Shown in pieces: positions 35,880-47,280 of a stretch of DNA of 64,000 nt. The position numbers and the translations under genes are program-made. Position 1 is the first letter of the stretch; each line of letters starts with the position of its first letter. Location: the NCBI GenBank assembly GCA_022478985.1, contig JAKSZP010007881.1, positions 372,001-436,000 of the forward strand, in the 5' to 3' direction. The notes beneath the pieces were generated by a model, which was not told the origin of the DNA, did no database searches, and was given only the letters and a program-made list of their open reading frames with translations. Source of the DNA: Massospora cicadina. Its lineage: Eukaryota > Entomophthoromycota > Entomophthoromycetes > Entomophthorales > Entomophthoraceae.

Positions 35880-37581
35880 AAGAGCCCCAAAGGGTCACCC
35901 TGACCCTGAAGTCCATTAACTCTAATGGGATGCAGGATTACAAGTGGAGATCTGCTTTCTCCACAACTTCAGGTCGACTTGCATGGATATTGAAGCTGTC
36001 CAGTAGCCCCATGTCCCCCCTCTGAAATAGAAGCATGAAATGACCAATTTGGAGGTAACTCTTGTTGGACAAATTATGTAGGCCTTATTATCCTCAACCC
36101 CAGTTGAAAACCCAAAAAATTTAAAATACCTTGATCGCCTTATCTTGGATAAATTATATACCCCTGAGTTTTCCTTCTTTGCTGAAATCATATACCTGCC
36201 AAATGCAGGCCTGGAGCAGGACTGGCTTTTGGATGAACTTGATCTACTACAACTCCCACGCAACACAGTAAAAATGGGTAATTTCAATACATTAAAAAGT
36301 CAGGTGTGGGACACAAACCCTTTGCAACACAAGACAGATGAGGTACTGCTCAGCTTCAGGATTTCCTCAGGTCAAGTGGATTCATAGATGCCCTTCCCCC
36401 ATCAGAGTTTACCCTTGGCTGTATGTCTCAGATCCAAGGTGCAGTCGGGAATTCATATCAGCTTCAAGGTTTGATATGGCCCTAGTGGTCACCTTGCTGG
36501 TAGTCGTGTTTCCTCTCCCATAACTCGGGATAGCACTATAAGTGGACACATATCCCTCACAGTGATCTTGACAACCATCCTCAGACCATCAAGAAGATTT
36601 TGGCCAAAAATTGCTACAGGACTCATGAATAACCAGTTGGCAAAGTAGAAGATAAATGCGGCCATTTGTGAGCCAGAAAACCTAGATTCTCCTCATTTAT
36701 AAACTTTGCAAGGAAAATGGGCAGATAAAAAAGCAAGGATATTAAAGGTAGCATATAATTCTGCTAAGGCTCAAATGATGGCAGCTGAGGCTAAAGTCAA
36801 ATGGACTGAAGCTAGAATAATTCAACTTGAAAGGAATTGCCTACTGGAACCTTCCTCTCAATAGTTGGAGACATGGGAAGTGACCTAAGAGATGAATCAG
36901 GGGGAAATTACTGAACAATATGAATTGGAAGCAAACTTCACATCATCGCGTTACTACAGCCAGTGGGAACGCCCCACACGTTTCTTCTACCAAAAAAAAG
37001 GCTTTCTCGAAGGATCAGGAGATGACAACCCTTAGGGTGGGGACCACCATCACCACAAAGAAGGAAGATAACACCAGTGAGATCCATCGTTACTATTCAG
37101 CCCTCTTCAAGGCTTTCTGGGTGAACCCAGCGGAAGTTCAGGAATTCATTAGAGGGGCTCAAGAACCACTAGTTAATTTCTCAGAAGATGCTGAACTTCT
37201 TGCAATAATCACACAGCAAGAATTAATGAAAATTCTACTCCACATCCCGCATCTGAATGCCCCAGGCCCAGATAGTATCCCATATGAAGTGTATCTAGTG
37301 GATCCCATTACAGTTACAAAGCCCCCCAACCCCTCTTCTCGACCCTCTTTTCAGAAGGGGGCGTGCTTACTGCCTTAAGAGGATCAATTTCGATCCTTAT
37401 GAATAAGAAATCAAGCCAGGAGGACCTGGAAAACTGGCGACCAATATCATCATTGAACACAGACCACAAGCTATTTACTAAACTTCAAATCAACCATATG
37501 ACTAAGTGGGAAGCACCACGCCTCAACCCTTCCCAGCATGGCATTATCCCAGGGAGATCGTTTTGGAACAATTACAATGAG
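35880..37581 (+). pseudogene. LINE-2 ORF2, 5' part (endonuclease remnant and RT start)
   Basis: The endonuclease is barely recognisable (a GNFNTLKSQVWD stretch at 36.27 kb sits where APE domains have GDMN/GDFN). A helical linker follows, then APGPDSIPYEVY at 37.26 kb, LENWRPISSLNTDHKLFTKL at 37.43 kb and HGIIPGRSFWNNYNE at 37.54 kb, the standard N-terminal RT blocks of LINEs. It ends exactly at the F insertion, and the next codon resumes at 44896. Several stops and frameshifts are present. Confidence 0.75.
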
Positions 37582-39013
37582 TGTAAGTCCCGGGGAACGT
37601 CCTCTGGGCGTTGATCAGGCCAATTTCCCGTTCCCAAGCAAGAATGTACTGAAGAGGATGGCTGTAACCCTCGTTACTCAGGGTGATCTTGCTCACATGG
37701 TAGACAAGCGCTGGGTAACAGCTCTTCCACTTTGGAGCCCTCCCCTGGTACTTACACTTACTTTGGCAGAACTGTTAAGGGGAATTAGTGAAATATGCGC
37801 TGAGATTGCCAAAATAAAATCGATTGCAACTAATTTGAGTGGCAATCAGCCTGATGCTCAGATTTTAAATGGTTGAAAAGGTATGAAGACCGATCTATCA
37901 GTCAGAATGCCTGACGGTTTTGATTTGGCCAACATGATTATTGAAAAAAATCGCCCTCTCCCAAAATTGTTGGGGATCATCCATGATAGGCAGGGAGCAG
38001 CATCAGACTCCAATAATGAGGGTTCGAAGCTCTCTGTTGGCAAATCAGGCGCTGTGCCTGATGCAACGCCTCTGACCAATCAAATGGCCCAGTGACCGGG
38101 CATAGGCAGGTTGGGCGTCCTGAACCCATTCCAAACCAAATGGGCCTGCCCCTACATGGGGTGCCCTTGGGGGATTCCCGCTGCTCGTCAGGCCAAATGC
38201 CATCACACCAACTGTCAGAAACGTAGCTGAGCCTCAGTTTAGATGTTTGAGGTGAACTAACAGCAACTCGGCCTGCCACCAAATATTTTGATGTCAGTTC
38301 CCATTGAACTATCCGCCCCATTCCCAGATAATTTGCTGGTTAGGTCAAAATTGAGGGTCTCAATCCTGACTTGTCCCCACACCAATCAACAACTATTTAA
38401 TCAGTTGCATTGCACTGAAAATATTTGTTGGTCAATTTTCTTCCTTTTCCTTTGCAATAAAAAATTTGCCAAAAACCAATCAATGTTTATTTAGTTGGTT
38501 TTCTTCTGGCCGCATCCCCAATGGCTTTTCCCTGGTGGCCTGTCAGTCCATAACTGGATGGGCTCTACCAGTACTCAAGGTCACTATGGCCCCCACTGTC
38601 ATAGATTGGATTCAGTGAGTCAGATACCTCTGGCATTTTAACCCCCGGAATCATTAACTTTTAACAACAGTATACTGGGATCTTGTGGCCTTACGTCCAC
38701 CATCTACAAGCAAGGATCTGCCTCCTTGTCTCCCCAGTCGAATCAACCTCATATACCAGTGACTTTATTGAAACTATTTCTTTGACTCCGCCCCCTGCAG
38801 TAGGACCTCCAGGGTCTGGGGTGGTCCTGGTTTGGTTTGTCCTCAGGATCATAATCACTGTTGTTCTACACCAATGATTCGTTGTTTCCCAATGCCTGGC
38901 CCCATACAACGTCCTTCAGTCAGCAATGCCTCCGGCATTCTGGCTTGCTTTTTGGGTGCTTATGCATCCCGACTGGCAGGCTGGTCTAAATCACTTCTGC
39001 CATTTCCATGACA
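37582..39013 (+). repeat. F 5' LTR
   Basis: 1432 bp, TGTAAGTC to CATGACA. The first 295 bp carry an open frame ending at 37876 (GERPLG at the start, TQGDLAHMVD in the middle, AELLRGISEIC near the end) that is conserved in the 3' LTR and in the solo LTR at 60874. After the LTR comes TAATTAACCAACCATTG, which is not a TGG-type tRNA site, so priming is unclear. Confidence 0.9.
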
Positions 39014-39090
39014 TAATTAACCAACCATTGTTTCTAGCCACTTCCACCCTGCTCTTCAAGGTGGGCGCTGCAGTGTTTATTTTTTACCAA

Positions 39091-40040
39091 ATGAATGTGC
39101 AATCAGTAGCTTGCTGTTTTTTGTTTGTTTGGTCACTTACTGATTTCAGGAATAGTATCCGTTCTACCTTGAGTAATCTTCTTCAGACCGCCAAAGCTGC
39201 GCGGATTGATGCTCCTCCCCCTCCCACCAGCCCTGAAGGAAGCTCAAGTGTTCCTTCTCAGGAGATAGCCAATCAAGTTCTTGACGCCCTTGCTGAGGTG
39301 CAAATGCATATGGCAATCGCGCTTAATAATGCTTCCACATTATCTCATGCCCAGAAAGGGCTTTCGTTGTTAGACGCTATGGAAGGGGATGCCTGCCGCT
39401 GGGTTAGGCCTTCTGCGCTCTTCCTCACAGGCAGGAGGCCCCACTCCACTAATGGCTGTTGTGTTGGCTGCCTTGAAACCCCTGTGTCACAATCAGACCA
39501 CCTATTCAGATTGCTCTATGCCATGGCCAAATCCCCTAGCTTAATTTCTTTGATTTCTACCTTCTGTGAACTGGCTCCCACGTTGGGTCTCTCTATCAAT
39601 ATGCTTCAGGAAGTCTTTAGATTAGGCTTGATTTGGTTTCTGCTCATCACGAGGTCTGGTCCACCATCCAAGAAACAGTAGATCAAATATTTGTTACCAC
39701 GACTACTATTAATGCCTTCCCCCACCATGTTTCCCGTTATCAAAAAGGGAATTTTATGATAAGACTACCCAACAAAGATACGGACAAAGTGTCTACCTTT
39801 GAACCAGTGGTAAACCCAAATGCCAATCCTGTTACAACTCCTGTGTCCGAGTTGGATGACACAGAGTCACCTATAAATTAATCTGTGAAAGCCCAGATGA
39901 AGGAAGCCAGCATTCCCGTCCTCGTACTTCCAATTTCTGCTCCTGTGAAAGCCCCCAACCTTACCCCCAATTTGCCAGTTATTTCTTCAGTTGCAACAGA
40001 GTTGTTCAAATCTTCCAATAAAAAAACTTCGCTTATTTCT
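39091..40040 (+). pseudogene. F gag remnant
   Basis: After the LTR the frame reads FRNSIRSTLSNLLQTAKAAR, then a proline-rich segment (DAPPPPTSPEG) and EIANQVLDALAEVQMHMAIA. A capsid-like part follows in other frames (39.5-39.9 kb, with HHEVWSTIQETVDQIF). No CCHC knuckle is seen. A Pro/Ala/Val-rich linker (39.9-40.04 kb) leads to the protease. The open stretch can be followed back into the LTR (38926), but that part is LTR sequence and probably not gag. Confidence 0.6.
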
Positions 40041-40042
40041 TA

Positions 40043-40330
40043 TTGCCTATGAAGATTAGTGTCAGCTCGCACCATGTCTCCTTCAAGGCCCTGATGGATA
40101 CCAGAGCCATGGGGAACTTCATGAGTGTCAAGTTGGACCAACAATTAGAACTAAACATGGACGTGGGTCCATTGGTGATTGTGGCTTCTTCTGCTTCCCA
40201 AACCTCATATGTCATCTGGCATCCAGTACCTTTCTTGGTATACCAGTTTAGCTTCTGTGATCTTTTTTCTGCTATGCCAAACTTGGTGTTTCTGGTGATC
40301 TTAGGTGTGGGATGGTGGCGCCAATAACAT
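40043..40330 (+). pseudogene. F protease remnant
   Basis: FKALMDTRAMGNFMS at about 40.08-40.13 kb corresponds to the A-L-x-D-T/S-G-A-x-x-N-F-x-S signature. The glycine of DTGA is replaced (DTRA, 40097-40108), which should abolish activity. A WHPVPFLVYQF segment follows. The 94-codon frame is otherwise open. Confidence 0.6.
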
Positions 40331-40342
40331 GTCAAGATTCAC

Positions 40343-41820
40343 TTGGAGTCTAATATGTTGTCGTTTACCAATGATCAACTGGAGGGTAAATTCCCTCTGA
40401 TTGACACTCTTAAGAAAACACAAGGCCGCAGTTCTATCACTTCCCTCATCACTTCTGCGGGCATACAAGCCAATTTTCCTGAGAGTTTAATGCACTATCA
40501 AAGTATCTTTGACTCAGAAAAGGCAGTTCATCTACCTCCTCACATTAGGTTTGACTGTGGATTTTGAACGACTGTGGAGTTGGTGAATATCAACTGTCCG
40601 TTGTATCCCCATACAGCGGAGGAATAAATTGCGCACAACACCTGGTTGGACAATATACTGAAAAAAGGGTGTTGTTCAAGGAATCCTCGCCCATCGCGTC
40701 CCCCATAATCTTTGCCAAAAAAGTGGATGGTTCTCTCCATCCCTGCGTGAATTACAGCCACTTAAACAAAGTAACGGTTTCTGATCCCTACCCCTTGCCT
40801 CTGGAGCAGATGATCAGCCAGGCAATCGCTAAATCCCGCGTGTTCTCTAAGCTGGATCTCATTAATGCCTTTAATCAAATTCAGATAATGAAAGGGCAAG
40901 AATGGTTTACAGCGATCTAGATAAAGTGCAGCATTTTCCAATTCCATGTAATGCCCTTTGGGCTGAAGAATGCTCCCGCTACATTCCAACGCATGATTGA
41001 CAATTTACTGGTGACCTCCAGTTTAACTGTGAAGTTGCATACATCAATGCCATTTTGGTTCACTCCCCAACTCCCAAACAACACGATACTGACTTGGAAG
41101 AAGTTGTGGCCACCTTTCATAAGGCAAGCTTGTTCATCAAGCCTTCCAAGTGCGAGTTTTATAAGGAGGAGGTTACCTTCATCAGAACCTCAACCTCAAA
41201 GACAGTTAAGCAATCCCTCCCAATAAGTTGGATGCTATCTTAGAATGGCCAACCCCGACTGCCCAGAAACAAATATGGAGTTTCTTGGGAACTATCATTT
41301 TTTTTAAAAAAATATCCCTGGCACTTTCCAAGCTGGCTGCCTCACTCCACCCCCTTACAGGGAAAAACTTACCATTTTTCTGGTCGCCCAAATGCCAACA
41401 GGCGTTCACTTTTATTAAAGAGTTGTTTATGTCCCCTCCCATTTTGAAACATGCTGATCCCTCCAAGACATATATTGTTGCATGCGACACCTCATTGGTA
41501 GCAGTGGGGGAGGTGTTGCTCCAGGAGCACGATGGCTTGGAACACCCAGTCGCCTATTTTTCCTAGAAGCCTCCACGGAGCAGTCTTGGGACATTTACAA
41601 CAAGGAGTTGGCAACCATTGAATGGGCATTAACTCGTTGGAGGTACCTGTTACAGGGTGCTCAGCATGGGTTAACAGTCCGCACGGATCACCAGGCTCTT
41701 TTGTACTTTTGTAAACCCCCAAAAATTGGCGCATTGGCAAGCCCAAACCTATCAGGACCTGTGCAGTTTTAACTTCAAATATGAATTCATAAAAGGTGCG
41801 CTCAACGTACTTTCCCAATT
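40343..41820 (+). pseudogene. F reverse transcriptase and RNase H
   Basis: RT motifs in order: SSPIASPIIFAKKVDGSLHP at 40.68 kb, CVNYSHLNKVTVSDPYPLP, SKLDLINAFNQIQI at 40.85 kb, MPFGLKNAPATFQRMID at 40.95 kb, and the active site YINA at 41040-41051 in place of YxDD. RNase H has ADPSKTYIVACDTSLVAVGE at 41.45 kb and EHPVAYFS at 41.54 kb. The connection has WQAQTYQDLCSFNFKYEFIK at 41.73 kb. The order and wording are those of chromoviruses. Several frames are used. Confidence 0.85.
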
Positions 41821-43200
41821 TTCTCAGCTGCAGCCCCCACTGTTCCTTGGACTTGGAGGAAGTGGATCTTGTTACCATGATTCCTGCCACCCAAATCCTG
41901 TCAATTGTCCCCCCTGTCATTTCATCTGTTGCTTTGGCTCCCAATGCCCCGCTAGTTGCTCAGGTCTTAGCCAGTCAAGTGGCCTGCCCTGAGGGTGTGG
42001 AGTTGGTTGAGCAGTTGGCTCACCTGAGTCATAAATACTCCCTATACTCCTTGGAGGAGGGGCTCATTTATTTTCAGTCTCACATCTGGGTTCCCCCTCC
42101 TTCTGAACCGAGATATTCTGCGCTCACCACAATACCCCCATGGTTGGTCATCCTGGCAACAAGAAATGCATCAACTTGATCAAGCAGACCTACAATTGGG
42201 CAGGTTTGACAAAAGAAGTTCCGGCCTGGATCGCCAATTGTGATACTTGTGCCAGGGCTAAGTCTGACTGCTCCAGTAAAACCATCTTTTGCACCCCTTA
42301 CAGAAGGCGGAGAGTCCTTGGACATTGGTGTCCATGGACTCTATTGTTGAACTCCACAGCTCTAACAGGTTTACAGTGGTGATGGTGGTGATGGATTGCT
42401 TCACAAAATTTTCCCTCTTTATACCTTATACTTCCACAATTATGTCAGAAGAAACCACCCATCTTTTCATACACCATGTGTTTTTGATGTTTGTCTCCTC
42501 CAGGAGATCATCAGTGACCGTGGCCCACAGTTCACTGCGCGGTTATGGAGTAAACTACTATCTATCCTAAAAATATCCCCCTGTCATTCCACTGCATATA
42601 ATCCCCAGTCTTATGGACAGACCAAGCGAGTTTACCAAGTCCTTGAACAGTACCTGCATTGCTATGCTTCAGCCACGTAAGACACCTGGGTTGATGATGT
42701 TCCTCTTGCTCAATTCGCTTATAATAATGGGACTCACTCATACATAGGGTTTTCTCCCTACAAAGCAACATTGAGTTATAATTCTTTGTTTTTGGTCAGA
42801 CATTGCTTGCAGCTCGAGGTTCAAGCTGCCACAGATCATGCTGAACATATCAGGTCAACTTAATCCTTAGTGTGGGAACACCTCACTAAAGCCATCGATG
42901 ACTACAAGTGGTTTGCAGATTGCAAGCAACTCCTGGGTCACAATTTAATGGTGAGCTCCAGTTATGCTCAATACCCATCATATAAAAATTCAAGCCCATT
43001 CCCATCAGTTTGCTAGTAAATGCTCAGGCCCCCATTTGGTGGAGGAGGTCTTGGGTAATGGTGCGTTCCAGTTGAAGCTCCCTGCTCATTGGAAACAGTA
43101 CCCCGTCCTCCATGTTTCCCAGCTGTCGCCCTTCAAGGGTGTGATCCCCATGGAATCTAAACTGATCATTGTCGACAAGGGGAAGAGGCCAAGGTAGAGA
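41820..43200 (+). pseudogene. F integrase
   Basis: The zinc-binding part MVGHPGNKKCINLIKQTYNW ends in CDTCARAKSD (42140-42265). The core follows: LVSMDSIVELHSSNRFTVVM at 42.32 kb, IISDRGPQFTARLWSKLL at 42.51 kb, and a GQTKRVYQVLEQYL block. The third catalytic residue, normally Glu, is Lys (codon 42624-42626). The C-terminal GPY/F-like part has GPHLVEEVLGNGAFQLKLPA and YPVLHVSQLSPF at 43.03-43.13 kb. Integrase would insert the cDNA. Confidence 0.85.
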
Positions 43201-43370
43201 TATTCTGGCATCCTGAAAATCCTGATGGTCTGTACAATACCCCATGGACTGGAAAGGGTATCCAGCATATTAAAACAGTTAAGTCAAGGCGCGCAATTGC
43301 GCAAACTGTATGGAACTGGTCGAAGCATTTCATATATCCCACCCCAAAGCTCCCTGCACCCCCCAAAAAA
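43200..43370 (+). pseudogene. F chromodomain
   Basis: The frame starting at 43202 reads VQYPMDWKGYPAY, matching the YLVkWKGYp core of chromodomains, after an ILAS start with two stops. Another frame about 50 bp further on has MELVEAFHISHPKAPCTP, the usual end of such integrases. A one-base frameshift between them is implied. It classifies F as a chromovirus. Confidence 0.7.
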
Positions 43371-43454
43371 AGCAACAGTTATGGCAATCAAGTTACCTAA
43401 GGCGCACAAGAATGCGGCTCTTGTGCAGTTTCCCAGTGGTGGGGTCCTTCCCTT

Positions 43455-43469
43455 GAAAAAAGGAAAGGG
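43455..43469 (+). other. F polypurine tract
   Basis: GAAAAAAGGAAAGGG lies three bases before the TGTAAGTC start of the 3' LTR. Confidence 0.75.
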
Positions 43470-43472
43470 TAA

Positions 43473-44895
43473 TGTAAGTCTCGGGGAATGTCCTCTGGGC
43501 ATTGATCGTGCCATTTTCCCATTCCTGAGCAAGAAGGTAGTGAAGAGGATGGCTGTACCCCTTGTTACTCAGGGCGATCTTGCTCACATGGTAGACGAGT
43601 GCAGGGTAACAGTTCTTCCACTTTGGAGCCCTCCCCCAGTACCCACACTCACCACAGCAGAACTTTTATGGGGAATTAGTGAAATCTGCACTGAGATCAC
43701 TGATATGAAATTGATCAGAAAAATTTGAGTGGCAATCAGCCTGAAATTTGGATTTCAAATGGTCAAAAAGGGTTGAAGACTGATCTATCGACTGGAATGC
43801 CTGACAGTTTTGATTCAGCCAACATGATGATTGAAAAAATCACCCCTATCAAAATTGTCGGGACTACCCCTACAGGCAGGGAACAGCATCAGACTCCATC
43901 AATGAGGGTTCAAAGCTCTCTGTTAGCAAATCAGGCGCTGCGCCTGATGCAACGCCTCTGACCAATCAAATGGCCCAGTGACCGGGCATAGGCAGGTTGG
44001 GCGTCCTGAACCCATTCCCAACCAAATGGGCCTGCCCCTACGTGGGGTGGCCTTGAGGGATTCCACCTGCTCATCAGGCCAAACGCCATCATGCCAACTG
44101 TCAAAAATGTAGCCAAGCCTCAGCTTGGACATTCAAGGTCAAACTGACAGCAACTCAGCCCGCTGCCAAATTCTTCAATGTTGGTTCCCAGTGAACTATC
44201 CGCCCCATTCCCAAATAATTTGCCAGTTAGATCAAAATTGAGGGTCCCAATCCCAGCTTCTCCACGCACCAATTGACCACTATTTAATCAGTTGCATTGC
44301 ACTGAGAAAATTGTTGGTATATTTTCTTCCTTTAGCTTTGCAATAAAATTTTGTCAAAAACCAATCAATCTTTATTTAATTGGTTTTTTTCTGGCCGCAT
44401 CCCCAATGGCTTTTCCTGGTGGCCTGTCAGTCCATAACTGGATGAGCTCTACCAGTACTCATGGTCACTATGGCCCCCACCGTCGTAGATTGGATTCAGC
44501 AAGTCAGATACTTTTGGCATTTTAACCCTGCAATAATGAACTTTTGACAACAGTATACTGGGATCTTATGGCCTTACGTCCACCATCTACAAGCAAGGAT
44601 CCGCCTCCTTGTCTCCTCAGTTGAATCAATCCCATATACCAGTGACCTTATTGAAACTATTATTGTGACTCCGCCCCCTGCAGTAAGACCTCCAGGGTCT
44701 GGGGTGGGCCCGATTTGGTTTGTCCTCAGTATCATACTCACTGTTGTTCTACACCAATGATTCGTCATTTCCCAATGCCCAGCTCCATACAACGTTGTTT
44801 GGTCAGCAATGCCTCTGGCATTCTGGCTTGATTTTGGGTGCTTACACATCCCAACTGGCAGGCCGGTCTAAATCTCTTCTGCCGTTCCCATGACA
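43473..44895 (+). repeat. F 3' LTR
   Basis: 1423 bp, TGTAAGTC to CATGACA, followed by the ATGAG duplication. A plus-strand open frame (43225-43728) reads through the polypurine tract into the LTR and contains the conserved segment (GECPLGIDRAIFPF, TQGDLAHMVD, PPPVPTLTTAELLWGISEIC). Confidence 0.9.
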
Positions 44896-46790
44896 ATGAG
44901 ATTCTGGCAACCCTGTCAGCTAACTCATCTCAAACTCATGGTTTTGTGGCGCTTCTGGATATGGAAAAAGCATATGATTAAGTGAATTGGAAGTATCTTG
45001 ACGCGTCTCTAACTTGGCTTTACATCCCACCACAAAATAGGACATGACTATCAGCGCCTTACGCCCAGATTCACACTAAGGTATTGTCCCCAATGGGCTT
45101 TACAGCAGCGGTGATGGTTGGACAGGGTCTCCATCAAAGAGATCCACTGAGCCCAATCTTGATCAACTTAGCTTTGGATCCACTTCTGGCCCTACTCCAG
45201 GAACGACTGGTGGGTATTCAGGTTCCTAGGAAACCCCCCCCACCCGCGCCATAGCCTTTGCTGATGACACAGCAGTGGCAGTTGGATGTAAAAAGGACCT
45301 AGAACTAGCCATGGAGGCCCTGGATCACTACTCCATGGCGTCCAATGCAAAAGTTAACACTTATAAAACCATTATATTGCAAGTTGGTACCCCCATCGTT
45401 TCCCCCGCCTTTTAATCTGGAACTACCTGAGGCACCTTTAGGCACCCAGGTGTTCTCATCACACCACAAGGGGTTGCGATCAAGGATAATGAGGACCACT
45501 TGCTGGATGTAATAAATTCGCATATAGCCAGCTGGAACCGCCGTCGTATCACCTCCCAGGGACGCGCCCTGATGATGAATGTTTTTCTGCTATCAAAGGT
45601 ATGATTCCTCGCTCATGTCTACCCCTTTACAGACAGTTTCTACTTGAGGTTGCATGTGTTACTCTCCTGCTGGATATGGGGATCCAATCACCCACCCACA
45701 GCTCAGACCACAATATCCCAGCCCCACAGTGAAGAGGGCTTAGGTCTTTTATGGATGCTAGATCCCATGCCACTTCAATACTGATGGGGTTCCTTAAGCC
45801 CATCATTTGCTGGAATATGGCTCCAATGCCCCAGTGGGGTCCAGCCTTACGCCAGGGCTTAGCGGCCTCACTAGGCTCCCACGGGCCTCTCCAACAGCTG
45901 TCAGGGAATGACTAACAAACCACCCAGGCCACCGCCTCAAACCATCATCAAGTTTTTACTGGAACCAGGCTCTCCTTGCGCTTAAGTGGGTAGGGGTACA
46001 GGTGTACCACGCCTTCCCTTATAAAAGGAGGGGCTCTGGGACCAGCCCCCAGAATCACACCCTGGTCTACAATGGGAGGACTGTTATCTTCCACATACAT
46101 ACTTTGGACAGACCCCAATGCGTCCTTGTCTCCTTGAACTGTTACCCCACGCTGTGGAATGGGTTCTCAAGGCGCTTTGGAAGGAAGTTATCCATCCTGT
46201 TCTCTCAGCAAAAATGTCAAATACTCTGTGGCATGTTCTACACTGCTCATACAGGACATGGGATTTAACTTGTCCCACCTTCTAGCACAAGAGTTGCCCA
46301 CAATGTGCAGAGCTGACAGACACCCACCTCCGCTGCTTCTTTACTTGCCTCTCTCATAGCACCTCTCTGAGCAAGGTCCATGGACTCCTGCAAGCAGAGC
46401 CCTGGGTAGCGCACCCTGTTCATGACTTCATGTTCAAACTCTTACTCCCCAATTGCTCCCAATCATTAAGGGTCCTGGAATATAGCGTAGTGATATGGAC
46501 TAAGCATAATTAATATCTTCACGCCGCTTTTAACTCCACTCTGTGGACGCTGCCCCATATGATCACCCACTTTCAGGTTTATTTTGAGATGGCTCTGAGA
46601 GTATTTATCATGTCGCCATGGGCCAATAGGTCAGTTCAAGCGGGCACGTGGCTATGGAAAAGTTTTCCCCACCCTTTTCTCGACACCTCCACTTACCACT
46701 GCCTTTGCCTCAAGCTCTTAGGTGCTCAGGCATGATTAAATAAAGATCGGTGTATCTCCCTGTAGGTTGGGACCATCTAGTGCTAAAAAT
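44896..46790 (+). pseudogene. LINE-2 ORF2, 3' part (RT palm, zinc motif) and 3' end
   Basis: Directly continuing the frame cut at 37581: ILATLSANSSQTHGFVALLD, MEKAYD at 44.97 kb, MVGQGLHQRDPLSPILINLA at 45.11 kb and AFADDTAVAV with the FADD catalytic box at 45257-45268. From 46.27 kb CPQC, then LRCFFTC and SHST, resemble the C-terminal zinc motif of LINE-1. Coding ends at about 46.73 kb. The last 47 bp (46744-46790, AGATCGGTGTATC to TGCTAAAA) form the probable 3' terminus and have stand-alone copies at 4.8 and 22.3 kb. Confidence 0.8.
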
Positions 46791-46794
46791 AAAA

Positions 46795-47280
46795 TGCTAG
46801 TTAAGCATGTCATGCCCATGTTTAAATACTTAAATTGAAGTTTTTCAGAAGTTCTGAATTCTTAAAAGCCTCTTTTAAAAAGATATTGTAAATAAAAATA
46901 TATATAAATTTTAGCTTCAAACTAGAAACTTAAATGACTTAGCTTTGTAATATTATAGCAATATCTAGCACAAACTAGAATCTATGGTGACTTTAAGAGG
47001 TTTATAGATATTTTTATACTATAAAATCATTTGAGATGTCTATATCCTATCAGATCAAGAGATAACTTTATAAGTTGAAATGGGAGTTTTAAATTCTATA
47101 TTGCTAAAATGATATCTTTATATTTAACTGAGTCAAGACAACCAGGGGAAAGACATTACCAATTCTTGAATGAGCTAAAACTTAAAAAAATAGAATAAAG
47201 TCAAAATGAGACAGATTGATCCACTTGAACTGATGCAAATTTTAAACAAAACACACCAACCAAGTCAGAAGCGGAAACTG
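46795..47280. other. AT-rich DNA, no gene seen
   Basis: No coding motif or repeat is recognised. It separates the end of LINE-2 from the minus-strand remnant at 47.28-48.35 kb. Confidence 0.4.

Larger units (their letters stand above)
37582..44895 (+). mobile_element. Chromovirus-type Ty3/gypsy element F (full-length, decayed)
   Basis: Structure: LTR 37582-39013, gag, protease, RT, RNase H, integrase, chromodomain, polypurine tract, LTR 43473-44895. A perfect duplication ATGAG flanks it at 37577-37581 and 44896-44900. Length is 7314 bp. It is inserted in the RT domain of LINE-2, and removing it with one ATGAG rejoins the LINE frame. Catalytic residues are lost in protease, RT and integrase. 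About 34 differences in the first 232 bp of the two LTRs, mostly transitions, indicate an old insertion. Confidence 0.9.

Noticed and set aside
38926..39013. F gag starting at the ATG at 38926
   Set aside because: This part is LTR sequence, repeated at the end of the 3' LTR and in the solo LTR. The open frame into gag is probably chance.
41492..41944. 150-codon minus-strand open frame
   Set aside because: Antisense to the RNase H and connection of element F.
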